64,000 bases of DNA from Arthrobacter pascens (GCF_017052465.1 NZ_JAFHKT010000115.1:23277-87276), one strand, 5' to 3'. Shown: positions 45,157 to 54,121, counted from the first letter of the stretch. Numbers and translations are program-made. The notes: generated by a model from the sequence alone, not told the origin.

Positions 45157-45639
45157 GGCGAGGGCGCCCTTGGAGGCTTGGAAGAGCCGCACCGCGTCAC
45201 GCATGGCTGCACGGGCGCGCTTGCGGTCTCCGGCGGCGTCGTAGGCGCAGCTGAGGCGGAACCAGGAACGCCAGTCATCGGGGGCGGCTTCGGTCTCGGC
45301 CCGGTACTTCTCGAATTCCTGGTCCGCAGCGGCGCGGACGATCCTTCCCGCCGGCGTGCGCGGAAGGTTGTCAACCGGGAGGCCGCCTTCGGCCTCGAGC
45401 ACCTTTGCCATCTGTTCGGTGCGGGCGCCGAACAGCAGTTCACGGATCAGGGCCCAGGCGCCGATAACGGGAAGTACCAGGTACGCCGCCCCGATGGCTT
45501 TGGCCACCGGTTCGGGGTCCGTCAGCAGGAGGACGGACCGCTGGAAGGACACGACGAGGTAGAAGACCAGCAGAAGCGTCACCGCGCCCACCCAGATTTT
45601 GGTGCGGTTCTTCTTCAGCCAGCCAAAAGCGCGTTCCAC
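45151..45639 (-). CDS. Small membrane protein with TPR-like C-terminus
   Basis: The 162-residue protein has two membrane helices (about 17-33 and 47-66) and a soluble C-terminal helical region (about 95-160) with WRSWFRLSCAYDAAGDRKRAR, a TPR-like repeat. It lies 5 bp after dapB, a common actinobacterial arrangement, and starts with GTG. Function is unknown. Confidence 0.75.
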   Translation of the reverse strand: MERAFGWLKKNRTKIWVGAVTLLLVFYLVVSFQRSVLLLTDPEPVAKAIGAAYLVLPVIGAWALIRELLFGARTEQMAKVLEAEGGLPVDNLPRTPAGRIVRAAADQEFEKYRAETEAAPDDWRSWFRLSCAYDAAGDRKRARAAMRDAVRLFQASKGALAR

Positions 45640-45644
45640 GTTTT

Positions 45645-46403
45645 CTACAGCCCCAAATCCAGGTAGCCATCCAGGCCCACGGTGAGTCCGGGGTGCTGCG
45701 CAACGTTCCGCACGCCCAAGAGGACCCCGGGCATGAACGAGGCGCGGTCGAACGAATCGTGCCGGAAGGTCAGCTGCTCCCCCGGGCCTCCGAGCAGAAC
45801 CTCCTGGTGCGCCACCAGGCCGCGGAGCCTAACGCTGTGCACGCGGATTCCGTCCACCTCGCAGCCACGGGCGCCCGCGAGCTCACTGGTGGTGGCGTCC
45901 GGGCTGGGTTCGACGCCCGCCGAAGCGCGCTCTGCGGCGATCAGCTGGGCCGTGCGGACAGCCGTGCCGGAGGGCGCGTCAACCTTGTCGGGGTGGTGGA
46001 GTTCAATGACTTCCACGGACTCGAAATATTTGGAGGCCTTGGCCGCAAAAGCCGACGCCAGGACAGAGCCCAGGGCGAAGTTCGGTGCAATCAGGACGCC
46101 CACGCCCTCGTGGCCCGTGAGCAGCGATTCAAGCCGTTCCAGCCTGCCGGCGTCCCAGCCGGTGGTGCCGACAACGGCATGCATGCCGTTCTCGACGGCG
46201 AAGCGCACGTTGGCCTCTGTGCTCTCCGGCACGGTGAGGTCCACCACGAACCTGGCACCTGCGTCCGTCAGCGAGGTCAGGGAATCACCGCGCCCGAGGG
46301 CAGCGACGAGCTTCATATCGGGAGCGGATTCCACGGCCTTGACGGCTTCGGCGCCCATGCGCCCGTTCGCGCCCAGCACGGCGACAGGAAGTTGTTCGAT
46401 CAT
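45645..46403 (-). CDS. dapB: 4-hydroxy-tetrahydrodipicolinate reductase
   Basis: The 252-residue NAD(P)H-dependent reductase has the Rossmann start VAVLGANGRMGAEAVKAV, the catalytic VIELHHPDKVDAPSGTA, and TTGWDAGRLERLE with VLIAPNFALGSVL. It performs the second step after DapA toward diaminopimelate. It leads the TPR-like gene. An inverted repeat (46447-46473) lies 43 bp upstream, in the gap shared with the divergent gene at 46554. Confidence 0.97.
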   Translation of the reverse strand: MIEQLPVAVLGANGRMGAEAVKAVESAPDMKLVAALGRGDSLTSLTDAGARFVVDLTVPESTEANVRFAVENGMHAVVGTTGWDAGRLERLESLLTGHEGVGVLIAPNFALGSVLASAFAAKASKYFESVEVIELHHPDKVDAPSGTAVRTAQLIAAERASAGVEPSPDATTSELAGARGCEVDGIRVHSVRLRGLVAHQEVLLGGPGEQLTFRHDSFDRASFMPGVLLGVRNVAQHPGLTVGLDGYLDLGL

Positions 46404-46446
46404 GGCTTCAACCCTACCTTTCGCCCGGCGGCCGGGCGGAACCCGT

Positions 46447-46473
46447 ATGAGAAGACTCTCAGACGAGTCTCAT
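46447..46473. promoter_or_regulatory. Inverted repeat between dapB and the unknown gene
   Basis: AGACTC (46453-46458) and GAGTCT (46465-46470) form a 6-bp stem with a 6-nt loop, extended by ATG (46447-46449) and CAT (46471-46473) around a bulge. It may be an operator in the divergent promoter region. Confidence 0.45.
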
Positions 46474-46553
46474 TCATGCTTCACGTTCGGGTCCCATGAT
46501 GGAAGCACCAAGGGGGCATGGATCGAGACTTCAACGAGCCGAAGGAGGCCTCA

Positions 46554-46856
46554 ATGCGCATGGGGATTCGCGAGCTGCACCAAACCCCAGCTCCGCAGGA
46601 AACAGTTCCACAGGAATGGGAAACAGCCGCGCCGGGGCAGCTTGCTTACGTCCAGCTTGGCAATCCGGAACTCCGCCGGCAGATCGTGGACATCATCCTC
46701 GACGTCCTCTCCGATGAGGAGCCCGCGCGCCCCGAGGTCCGTGCCCGCCTGCTGCAGCACCTGGCCGAAAATCCGGGCCACCCCGAACGGGCGCTGTTGG
46801 ATCACCTTCGTGATCCGGACATCCGGGGGGCCGCAACAGGCTCAGGGACCTTCTAA
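46554..46856 (+). CDS. Unknown protein A of a convergent paralogous pair
   Basis: This 100-residue acidic protein has no domain I recognise. A Pro/Glu-rich N-terminus is followed by LRRQIVDIILDVLS, then RPEVRARLLQHLAENPGHPE and RALLDHLRDP. The same pattern occurs in the product of the convergent neighbour, so both belong to one family (about 45% identity over 50 residues by eye). ATG 46554 is chosen because GAAGGAGG lies five bases before it. The 3' end overlaps that of the partner by 15 bp. Confidence 0.72.
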   Translation: MRMGIRELHQTPAPQETVPQEWETAAPGQLAYVQLGNPELRRQIVDIILDVLSDEEPARPEVRARLLQHLAENPGHPERALLDHLRDPDIRGAATGSGTF

Positions 46857-47147
46857 CTCCAGGATATGCAGGAGCAGGGCCTGCTCGGGGTTCCCGGGGT
46901 TGTCCATCAGCTGCCGCAGAAGCCGTCGGCGGACATCCGGGGACGTCGTCGTTCCGGAAATGATGTCAGCGATGACATCCAGGACCTGTCCCCTAAGTGA
47001 CGGGCCCCCGCGCCCTGCAACCCCAGGCCTGAGCTCCTCTGCCGGTGACCCGGGGAATCCCAATCCCCCGGGGCTCGCCCCCGGCACTCGACGTTCGGTC
47101 TGCAGCCCCTGGAACAGGGTCTCCATATGAGGGTCGCCCGGTTCCAT
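46842..47147 (-). CDS. Unknown protein B of a convergent paralogous pair
   Basis: The 101-residue product resembles protein A in its last 60 residues: LRGQVLDVIADIIS, then PDVRRRLLRQLMDNPGNPEQ and ALLLHILELE. The N-terminal half is Gly/Pro-rich and differs. The ATG at 47147 has AAGGAG at a good distance. The 3' ends of the two genes overlap, so their mRNAs are complementary over at least 15 bases. Function is unknown. Confidence 0.72.
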   Translation of the reverse strand: MEPGDPHMETLFQGLQTERRVPGASPGGLGFPGSPAEELRPGVAGRGGPSLRGQVLDVIADIISGTTTSPDVRRRLLRQLMDNPGNPEQALLLHILELEGP

Positions 47148-47579
47148 CGGCCCACTCCTTCCTGCAATCGGCCAGTAAGCCCCTTCACCCACTGACCTGA
47201 GACCTGCCCGGGAAACGTCCGGGCCCGCAGGGAACAGCCGGCCCCGCCCACTTCAGCGGCTGGCCTCCTGTTACCGGCGACCGCCATCGTGTCGCGGCTC
47301 TGCTACAAAAAGCCGGACCCGGAACCCCCTGTCCGGAGCCCCCTGCCCCCCACCTATGGGAGCCGCCCCGGCAGAAGGCCAGGGGCAGACCCCGCGTCAG
47401 GGCCGCACATCACGGCTTTTCCCAAGTCCCTGCAGCGAAGGTGGGAGGGTCCTGAAGTTGAAGGTAGCCGCGAACCGTCTTCTGCAGGACTGCCGGGCCC
47501 GGACGCACTCCCCCGTGGAGGCACCGGGCCCGGCCTCTGCGCGCCGGCCGGGCGCCCGGCCTCGGGCCCGGCCTCCGGC
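47148..47579. other. Intergenic region with terminator-like and GC-rich repeats
   Basis: These 432 bp hold no gene I can support. They contain a CCGGG hairpin (about 47209-47225), a minus-strand terminator at 47306-47336, and, near the MerR gene end (about 47500-47579), GC-rich palindromes such as GGCCGGGCGCCCGGCC. A plus-strand reading frame crosses the region into the MerR gene, but it looks like a codon-bias shadow. Confidence 0.55.
47306..47336 (-). terminator. Minus-strand rho-independent terminator
   Basis: CCGGAC (47331-47336 on the minus strand) pairs with GTCCGG (47313-47318) and is followed by CTTTTTG. It lies about 245 bp after the MerR gene and would shield the gene for protein B from read-through. 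Confidence 0.65.
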
Positions 47580-48338
47580 CTACAGGTGCTTCTCTGCGTA
47601 GATGCGAAGCGCGTCGCGGACGAAGCCGGCTCCCGACTCACCGCCATAGTTAGCGGCGAATCGCGGGTCGGCAACGTACATCTCACCAAGGCCCGTCACG
47701 TAGCCCTTCGTGTCGCCTTCGGGCGCCGATGCCGGTGTGCCGGGTATGGCAGTGAGCCACTCAACATGGCGCCTGGCCAGCTCCTGCGCCTCGGCACTGT
47801 CCGCTGAGACACCTGATTCGGCGGCGCGGATCCAGTCGCGGCCGAGTTTTTCGGCGCCCTGCTTCCACGCCTTCTTCTCCTCCGCGCCCATTCCACGCCA
47901 CCAGGAATCCCCGGCCGCGTAGGCGTCCTTGCCCCACCGTTCTTCGACCTCGTCCTTGTACTGTGTGTGGTCGAATCCATCGAACATATTTTCAGCCACG
48001 AGTTCCCCGTCTCCTTTCAGTGATGCCAGGGTCTGCCGGACAGAGGCCGCCTGCCGGGCCAGGCGCGCCTGCTCCTGCCGAAGCCACTCAAGATGCCCGC
48101 TGAGAGCCCTCACGGCATCCGTCTCATGCCGGAGCACTTCGGATACCGTGGGAAGGCCAAGTCCCAGCTGGCGCAGCAGCAGAATGCGCTGCAGCTGCAC
48201 GAGGGCAGCGGCGTCGTAGTACCGGTAGCCGTTGTGGCCGGTACGGGTCGGCTTGAGCAGCCCGATGTCGTCGTAGTGGCGCAGCGTCCGGCTGGTGGTG
48301 CCGGCGATCTTCGCTATTTCCTGGATCGACCAGTCCAT
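47580..48338 (-). CDS. MerR family regulator with TipAS ligand-binding domain
   Basis: The 252-residue protein has a MerR winged helix (SIQEIAKIAGTTSRTLRHYDD, residues 4-24, then GYRYYDAAALVQLQRILLL), a long coiled dimer helix (about 75-110) and a C-terminal TipAS domain (about 125-250, with WWRGMGAEEKKAW and DPRFAANYGGESGAGFVRDAL). TipAS domains bind thiopeptide or other multidrug ligands. The promoter has the elongated spacer typical of MerR control, so it is probably autoregulated. Confidence 0.92.
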   Translation of the reverse strand: MDWSIQEIAKIAGTTSRTLRHYDDIGLLKPTRTGHNGYRYYDAAALVQLQRILLLRQLGLGLPTVSEVLRHETDAVRALSGHLEWLRQEQARLARQAASVRQTLASLKGDGELVAENMFDGFDHTQYKDEVEERWGKDAYAAGDSWWRGMGAEEKKAWKQGAEKLGRDWIRAAESGVSADSAEAQELARRHVEWLTAIPGTPASAPEGDTKGYVTGLGEMYVADPRFAANYGGESGAGFVRDALRIYAEKHL

Positions 48339-48400
48339 CAGTCCTCCCCTGCTCCGCAGGCTTGTCCCTGTAGGGCCGGCCGTTCCGGCCCGATAACGAG

Positions 48401-48431
48401 ACTCTAGAGGTTGACGTTACGTAAAGGTCAA
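48401..48431 (-). promoter_or_regulatory. MerR-type promoter with 19-bp spacer
   Basis: On the minus strand TTGACC (48426-48431) and TAGAGT (48401-48406) are separated by 19 bp, the spacing at which MerR proteins act by distorting DNA. A dyad, TTGAC...GTCAA at 48411-48431 centred on TTACGTAA, overlaps the spacer and -35 and is the likely binding site. Confidence 0.65.
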
Positions 48432-48436
48432 GGGCG

Positions 48437-48937
48437 TCAGCCTCCGGCCCCGACCCATTCCACGCTGCCGTCTGTGAAGAACTGTTCCTTCCAGATGGGG
48501 ACCTGGTCCTTGATGCGGTCAACGAGTTCCGAGCAGACGGCGAACGCCTGCCCTCGGTGTGCCGCCGCGACGGCGCAGACCAGGGCCGGATCCCCGATTT
48601 CGAGGGAACCCACCCGGTGCGCGGCCCAGATGCGGACAGGAGTACCGGTCTCGCCGGAGTGCTCGGCCACCAGCTGCGCCACGACGTCGGCGAGAACCTG
48701 GTGCGCCGTGGGGTGGGCGCTGTAGCTCAGCCGTTCAACGGGCTTGCCGCCGTCGTGGTTCCGCACAACCCCGCTGAAACTGACCACCGCGCCGGCAGTA
48801 TCCGACTCCACGGCGGCAATGGCCTCGTCAACGGAGATGGGCTCCGCGCTCAGGACGGCGTGCACCACTTCGAATAGTTGCCCGGTGGCTGTATGCCCGG
48901 TAGCTGCATGTCCCGTAGCTGACTGTTCAGTGCCCAT
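48437..48937 (-). CDS. moaE: Molybdopterin synthase catalytic subunit MoaE
   Basis: The 166-residue protein has the MoaE pattern: VRNHDGGKPVERLSYSAHP, VGSLEIGDPALVCAVAAAHR and the catalytic lysine segment VPIWKEQFF. It converts precursor Z to molybdopterin with thiocarboxylated MoaD. The ATG at 48937 is preferred, having GGAGG six bases upstream; it overlaps the mog end by 11 bp. The first 20 residues are low complexity (TGH repeats). Confidence 0.95.
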   Translation of the reverse strand: MGTEQSATGHAATGHTATGQLFEVVHAVLSAEPISVDEAIAAVESDTAGAVVSFSGVVRNHDGGKPVERLSYSAHPTAHQVLADVVAQLVAEHSGETGTPVRIWAAHRVGSLEIGDPALVCAVAAAHRGQAFAVCSELVDRIKDQVPIWKEQFFTDGSVEWVGAGG

Positions 48938-49436
48938 GTCCGCCCTCCAGCTGGTCACAGAGATGCCCTATCACCGGATCCAGGACGGACAGTCCGTCCA
49001 TGACGCCCTTCGGTGATCCGGGCAGATTGACGATGAAGGTTGAGCCGGCGGCCCCGGCATGCCCGCGGCTGAGCATCGCCAGCGGGGTCTTGGCGATGCC
49101 CGCCTGCCGGATCCCTTCCATGATGCCGGGAATCTCCCGGTCAAGCAGGGGCAAGGTCATCTCCGGCGTCCGGTCATCGGGGCTGAGCCCCGTGCCGCCG
49201 CTGGTGATCACGACGGCGGGACGCTGGGTGAGCAGCGCCCGGATCGCGGCGCCCACGGGCTCGCCGTCGGGAACCACCATGGCCGGGAACGCATCGAAGC
49301 CGTGCTCGGTGAGCCAGTCCATGATGACGGGCCCGGTCTCGTCCTGATACAAGCCGGCGGCGGCGCGTGTCGAGGCAATGACGACTCCGGCCTTCCTCCC
49401 CTGGACTTCGCCGTGGACGTGCGGTGCTCCTGCCAT
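48927..49436 (-). CDS. mog: Molybdopterin adenylyltransferase Mog
   Basis: The 169-residue MogA/MoaB-type protein has KAGVVIASTRAAAGLYQD, VITSGGTGLSPDDRTPE and VNLPGSPKGVMDGL. It adenylates molybdopterin before MoeA inserts molybdate. The ATG at 49436 lies two bases after the moaC stop, and the 3' end overlaps moaE, so the cluster is tightly coupled. Confidence 0.92.
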   Translation of the reverse strand: MAGAPHVHGEVQGRKAGVVIASTRAAAGLYQDETGPVIMDWLTEHGFDAFPAMVVPDGEPVGAAIRALLTQRPAVVITSGGTGLSPDDRTPEMTLPLLDREIPGIMEGIRQAGIAKTPLAMLSRGHAGAAGSTFIVNLPGSPKGVMDGLSVLDPVIGHLCDQLEGGHGH

Positions 49437-49438
49437 AC

Positions 49439-49933
49439 TCACAGTCTCCAGTCCCCGCTCTTGCCGCCGCTTTTGGCCAGTACCTTGATGTCGGTCAGCA
49501 CGGCGTGCTTGTCCACGGCCTTGATCATGTCGTAGACGCTCAGGGCCGCGACGGAGGCAGCCGTCAGCGCCTCCATCTCGACGCCGGTGACTCCCCTGGT
49601 CTTCACGGTGGCGAAGACCTCCACCGTGTCGGGGCCGAGCTCGAAGTCGACCGTCACCTTCGATATCGGCAGTGGATGGCACAGCGGAATCAGTTCCGGG
49701 GTCTTCTTTGCGGCCATGATGCCGGCCACCCGCGCCACGGCCAGGGCGTCCCCTTTTGGCAGGCCGCCGGTGCCCAGCAGCGCCAGGACTTCCGGCGTGC
49801 TCCGGACCGTTGCGCTGGCCGTCGCTTCCCGCGTGGTTTCCGTTTTTGCCGACACGTCCACCATCTGGGCGGTGCCGTCGCTCCGCAGGTGCGTCAGCGC
49901 GGCGTTGTTATTTTCTGCAGTCACAACATCCAT
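49439..49933 (-). CDS. moaC: Cyclic pyranopterin monophosphate synthase MoaC
   Basis: The 164-residue protein includes [36 protein letters not shown] with the catalytic Lys, and [12 protein letters not shown]. It forms cPMP from the MoaA product, the first defined intermediate of molybdenum cofactor synthesis. Its start overlaps the end of moeA by 13 bp. Confidence 0.97.
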   Translation of the reverse strand: MDVVTAENNNAALTHLRSDGTAQMVDVSAKTETTREATASATVRSTPEVLALLGTGGLPKGDALAVARVAGIMAAKKTPELIPLCHPLPISKVTVDFELGPDTVEVFATVKTRGVTGVEMEALTAASVAALSVYDMIKAVDKHAVLTDIKVLAKSGGKSGDWRL

Positions 49934-51252
49934 ACTTCCACTTCCGCGCCCTTTGCGAGCGCGGTCACTCCTTCAGGTACCTGGACCAGGGCGTTGGACT
50001 GTGCCAGGGCCCGGACGAGATGCGAGCTTTCGCCGCCCTCGAGCCGGACAGTGCCGTCCGGCAACAGGGTTCCGCGCCGTACCTGGTGCTTGCCCGCCGG
50101 CGACGTGAGCGGCTCGAGGAGCCGGCCGTGAACCACGGTCCGTGGTGAGGGAGAGCCCAACAAGCCGCTGAGGACCGGCCGCAGGAACATCTCAAAGGAG
50201 ACGAGGCAACTGACCGGGTTCCCCGGGAACCCCAGGAGGGGCACGCCGTCGAACGTTCCGATCCCCTGTGGGCCGCCCGGCTGCATGGCCACGTGGCCAA
50301 AGTGCACATCCTGGCCGTCCATGGCCTGACGCACCACTTCGTATGCGCCCTTGCTGACTCCCCCGGTGGTCACAATGAGGTCCACCTCCGGGGCGTGGCG
50401 GCGCAGCAGGCTGCAGAGGGCGGCGGGATCATCCGTTGAGATGCCGGCCCTGATGACGGCCAGCCCTGCCTGCCGCAGCGATGTTTCCAGCAGGGTCCCG
50501 TTGGCATCGAAGATCTTGCCTGCCCCAAGTTGCCCGCCCGGTTCCACCACTTCATCGCCGGTGGTGACGAGGAGAACCGTCAGCCGGCGGTGGACCAGGA
50601 CGTCCGGCATGCCCAGGGCTGCGATCAGCCCCAACTGGCCGGGACCGAGGCAGGTGCCGGCCGCCAGGGCAGCTTCACCCGCACGGATATCGCTGCCGAC
50701 CTCCCGGATGAACGTCCCGGCGGCCGCTGGAGGCAGCCGCACTGTCGCGTCGGCGCCGGGAGCCGGAAAAGCTGCGGGGACCGCCCGCTCAATGGGGATG
50801 ACGGCGTCGGCCCCCGGCGGGACCATGGCGCCCGTCATGATGGGGGCGGCCGTCCCGGGCTGCAGCGGCGCGGGGCGGGCGCCGGCCGGAACGGGAGCGG
50901 CGACGCGCAGTTCGCCACCGCTCTCGGGCACGTCCGCCGCGCGGATGGCAAAGCCATCCATCTGCGAGTTGGCGAAGGGCGGAAGGTCCAGCGGCGCGGT
51001 GATGTCCTCGGCCAGCCCCCGGCCCAGGGCATCGGAAAGGGCAAGCCGCTCGGTGTGCCCGGCGTTGCGCAGTGGCTCAAGGAGTGCCCGGACGGCGTCT
51101 CGGTGTTCGGCCACGCTGCGGTGCGTGTGTGCGTCGGCGTGCGTGTGTGCGTCGCGGTGCGTGTGTGCGTCGGCGTCGTCGTGGGCAACGGCCTCGTGGA
51201 GAACGGCGGCCGGTGGGGCGGCAGTGGCGTGCGGCTGCGTGTGGCGGTGCAT
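49921..51252 (-). CDS. moeA: Molybdopterin molybdotransferase MoeA with His-rich N-terminus
   Basis: The 443-residue protein has the MoeA domains, with [50 protein letters not shown] and [14 protein letters not shown]. MoeA inserts molybdate into adenylated molybdopterin. Unusually, the first ~55 residues carry three near-identical DAHTH units, visible as DNA repeats at about 51115-51175, plus further His, giving about 16 His that could bind metal. ATG 51252 has GGAGG upstream. Confidence 0.93.
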   Translation of the reverse strand: MHRHTQPHATAAPPAAVLHEAVAHDDADAHTHRDAHTHADAHTHRSVAEHRDAVRALLEPLRNAGHTERLALSDALGRGLAEDITAPLDLPPFANSQMDGFAIRAADVPESGGELRVAAPVPAGARPAPLQPGTAAPIMTGAMVPPGADAVIPIERAVPAAFPAPGADATVRLPPAAAGTFIREVGSDIRAGEAALAAGTCLGPGQLGLIAALGMPDVLVHRRLTVLLVTTGDEVVEPGGQLGAGKIFDANGTLLETSLRQAGLAVIRAGISTDDPAALCSLLRRHAPEVDLIVTTGGVSKGAYEVVRQAMDGQDVHFGHVAMQPGGPQGIGTFDGVPLLGFPGNPVSCLVSFEMFLRPVLSGLLGSPSPRTVVHGRLLEPLTSPAGKHQVRRGTLLPDGTVRLEGGESSHLVRALAQSNALVQVPEGVTALAKGAEVEVWML

Positions 51253-51275
51253 GGTCCTGCCTCCTGGAGCAACGG

Positions 51276-52889
51276 CTATGGGGTCACGTCAACTCTAATG
51301 GTGTGGAAGCCCGTGGCACCGTCCGGGGCAACCGGTCTGCGCTCCTCTGCTTGGACGGTACCGGTGAGATCGGTCGCGCGCACCTGGACTTCATGCTGTC
51401 CCGGCTGCAGGTCAATGCCCAGTTGCCACTGGTACCAGGTGTCCACCGAGATCCCGGGAGCCAGCTGGGCCTGCTGCCAGCCGCCGCGGTCCACGCGCAG
51501 CTCCACTTTGCCGATTCCGGTGTGCTGCGCCCAGGCCACGCCGCCAAACATGACCTGGCCCGGACGGGCCGACCGGCCGTCGCGGGGTACATCGATGCGG
51601 GAGGAGATCTTGATGGGCCCGCGTTCGGACCAGCCGCGCGGCGTCCAGTATGCAACGTCATCGGCGAACCGGGTGACCTTGAGCTCAACGAGCCATTTCG
51701 TGGCGGACACGTAGCCATAGAGTCCGGGGACGACCAGCCGCACCGGGAAGCCGTGTTCCAGCGGCAGCGGCTCTCCGTTCATGCCGACGGCGAGCAGCGC
51801 GTCCCGGTTGTCCGTGAGGACTTCCAGAGGCGTGCTGGCGGTGAAGCCGTCCGAGCTCCGCGACAGCACCATGTCCGATCCGGGAAGCGGGCCGGCCATC
51901 GCCAGCAGTTCGCGGACTGGCCAGCCGAGCCAGAGCGCGTTGCCGATCAGGTCGCCGCCAACCTCATTGGACACGCAGGCAATGGTCACGTGGCGTTCCA
52001 GCAGCGGTTTGACCTGCAGGGCCTCGAAGTCGAGCTCTATCTCCCGCTCCACCAGGCCGGTGACCTTCAGCTTCCATTCCCGGGGGTCCAGGACGGGGAC
52101 GGAGAGTGCAGTATCGATGCGGTAGAAATCCGGATTTGGGGTGACAAGCGGATCCATGCCGTCCAGGCCGATCTCGGCGCCGGCCGGAATCGCTGCTGCC
52201 GCAGATCGGGGTGCCGGTAGGCGCAAAGTCCGGCGGACCTCGGTGACTCCCGCTGCCCCGCCGCGCCAGGCCGTGGCGACCGCGCCGCCCACCAGGACTG
52301 CGGCACCAGTGCCGCCCAGCAACTGCAGGAATCCGCGTCGGCCGGACCGGCCCTGCTGCGCGCCCGCCTGCCAGGAGGCCAGCCGCCAAATCAGGCTTTG
52401 AAGCAGCATTCCGCCGATGCCGGCGGCGATGACCGGAAGCGCGACGGCGATGACAGTCACCTGCGCCCGGGTCAGGACCGCCGCCACACCGACGATTCCG
52501 AAGACCGCGAAGACGGCTGCCCCGGAATAGCGCCTGCGCAGCTCCAGCACTCCGGACAGGGCCGCGAGGGCTGCGATCACCAGCGCCATGCCCGCCAGCA
52601 ACGCGAGCTTGTCGGCCGTACCGAACAGGGCAACCGCCCAGTCCTTTACTCCCGGCGGAACGGCATCAATAACCGCCCCGCCCAGTGCCGTCATGGTCGA
52701 CAGGGACGGGCTGAGGAACCCTGCGATGAGCTCGCTGGCCACCAGTCCGGTGCCGGCGGCCACAACCCCGGCGGATGCCGCCCACCAGCGGGACCTGGGA
52801 GGTGCGGCTCCGGAAGCTCCAGATCCCGAGGAGGGGAAACTGTGCATTCCGGCTGAGGCCCCGGGCGCCGCCGGCTGGGACTCGTTCAC
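51276..52889 (-). CDS. Sulfite oxidase-family molybdopterin oxidoreductase with N-terminal membrane helices
   Basis: The 537-residue protein has four to five membrane helices in residues 30-215 and then a molybdopterin domain (about 245-420) with the molybdenum-ligand cysteine in TIACVSNEVGGDLIG and substrate-binding GLYGYVSATKWLVEL. A C-terminal dimerisation domain follows. It resembles actinobacterial YuiH/Rv0218-type membrane sulfite-oxidase-like enzymes; the substrate and electron partner are unknown. The catalytic part should face outward or inward depending on topology, which is not settled here. The adjacent cofactor genes support a molybdoenzyme. Confidence 0.88.
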   Translation of the reverse strand: MNESQPAAPGASAGMHSFPSSGSGASGAAPPRSRWWAASAGVVAAGTGLVASELIAGFLSPSLSTMTALGGAVIDAVPPGVKDWAVALFGTADKLALLAGMALVIAALAALSGVLELRRRYSGAAVFAVFGIVGVAAVLTRAQVTVIAVALPVIAAGIGGMLLQSLIWRLASWQAGAQQGRSGRRGFLQLLGGTGAAVLVGGAVATAWRGGAAGVTEVRRTLRLPAPRSAAAAIPAGAEIGLDGMDPLVTPNPDFYRIDTALSVPVLDPREWKLKVTGLVEREIELDFEALQVKPLLERHVTIACVSNEVGGDLIGNALWLGWPVRELLAMAGPLPGSDMVLSRSSDGFTASTPLEVLTDNRDALLAVGMNGEPLPLEHGFPVRLVVPGLYGYVSATKWLVELKVTRFADDVAYWTPRGWSERGPIKISSRIDVPRDGRSARPGQVMFGGVAWAQHTGIGKVELRVDRGGWQQAQLAPGISVDTWYQWQLGIDLQPGQHEVQVRATDLTGTVQAEERRPVAPDGATGFHTIRVDVTP

Positions 52890-52974
52890 CCTTCCAGCAT
52901 AAGACCGGACCTCCGGCCCGGCTGCGGGATGTCACGGGCGTGATGCTTGGGCCAACGTGGCGTAGCCTGAATTT

Positions 52975-54117
52975 ATGAGTGTTCAGCTTGGCATGCCGCA
53001 GCCGCGTGAAGGGGCAGCCCCGCTTCCTGGTGCGCCGGGCGTTCCCGCTGCCCGCCCCGCCGATGCTCCCGCCGGACTCGTTGACCGCTATGGGCGCCGC
53101 GCCACGGATATGCGCCTCTCCCTCACCGACAAGTGCAACCTGCGGTGCACCTACTGCATGCCTGCCGAGGGGCTGGAGTGGCTGTCCAAACAAGCGGTCA
53201 TGTCCGCTGCGGAAATCGTGCGGATCGTGCGCGTGGGCGTGGAGCTGCTGGGCGTCCGTGAACTGCGCCTGACCGGCGGCGAGCCCCTGGTCCGGGCCGA
53301 TCTGATCGACATCATTGCCGCGCTCCGGCAGGCGCACCCCGGACTGCCGATCTCCATGACCACCAACGGCGTGGGCCTGGACAAAAAGGCCGCCGCGCTC
53401 AAGGCTGCCGGGCTGACCCGCATCAACGTCTCCCTCGATTCCCTGCACGAGGAAACCTTCACCAAACTGACCAGGCGCCCGTTTCTCGACCGGGTCCTTG
53501 CCGGTGTGGATGCCGCCTGGGCAGCGGGACTCGGCCCGGTGAAGCTCAACGCCGTGCTCATGCGCGGCATCAATGACGCCGAGTCGCCGTCACTGCTGGC
53601 CTGGGCCCTCGGCCGGGGCTACGAGCTGCGGTTCATCGAGCAGATGCCGCTCGACGCCGACCACGGCTGGACCCGGCGGAACATGATCACCGCCGCGGAA
53701 ATCCGTGACCTGCTGTCCGCGGACTACGTGCTGAGCCGGGACCCGCGGGCCCGCGACGGAGCTCCCGCCGAACGCTTTGAAGTACGACGCCGGGCGGCGG
53801 GTGCGGCAGCGTCAGCCGAAGCGGAAGGCCCCGTGCTGGGAACAGTGGGAATTATCGCCTCCGTCACCGAGCCGTTCTGCTCGGACTGCCGCCGGACCCG
53901 CATCACCGCGGAGGGCAAGATCATGAGCTGCCTCTTCTCCCGGGAGGAATTCGACCTGCTCGGATTGCTCCGGGCGGGGGCCAGCGACCAGGAACTGGCG
54001 GAACGCTGGCAGGATGCCATGTGGCTGAAGCCCAAGGCCCACGGCATGGACCATGTGGGACTCGACGCCCCGGACTTCGTCCAGCCGGACCGCAGCATGA
54101 GCGCCATCGGAGGCTGA
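52975..54117 (+). CDS. moaA: GTP 3',8-cyclase MoaA
   Basis: The 380-residue radical SAM enzyme has the N-terminal cluster motif DKCNLRCTYCMPAEG, the SAM site LTGGEPLVRADL and a C-terminal second cluster with FCSDCRRTRITAEGKIMSC. It starts cofactor synthesis by rearranging GTP. The C-terminal GG signature expected for MoaA is visible as AIGG. It is divergent from the sulfite oxidase-like gene, only 85 bp away, and leads moaD by 4 bp. Confidence 0.97.
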   Translation: MSVQLGMPQPREGAAPLPGAPGVPAARPADAPAGLVDRYGRRATDMRLSLTDKCNLRCTYCMPAEGLEWLSKQAVMSAAEIVRIVRVGVELLGVRELRLTGGEPLVRADLIDIIAALRQAHPGLPISMTTNGVGLDKKAAALKAAGLTRINVSLDSLHEETFTKLTRRPFLDRVLAGVDAAWAAGLGPVKLNAVLMRGINDAESPSLLAWALGRGYELRFIEQMPLDADHGWTRRNMITAAEIRDLLSADYVLSRDPRARDGAPAERFEVRRRAAGAAASAEAEGPVLGTVGIIASVTEPFCSDCRRTRITAEGKIMSCLFSREEFDLLGLLRAGASDQELAERWQDAMWLKPKAHGMDHVGLDAPDFVQPDRSMSAIGG

Positions 54118-54121
54118 ACCC

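Noticed and set aside
47289..47807. Plus-strand frame across the intergenic region into the MerR gene
   Set aside because: Low-complexity Pro/Arg/Gly product, no ribosome site, and half of it is antisense to a certain gene.
47981..47996. LexA-like TCGAACATATTTTCAG
   Set aside because: Three mismatches and inside the MerR coding sequence, not upstream of a gene.
52890..52974. Molybdenum cofactor riboswitch before moaA
   Set aside because: Only 85 bp separate the divergent genes, too short for the known motif, and no such structure was seen.
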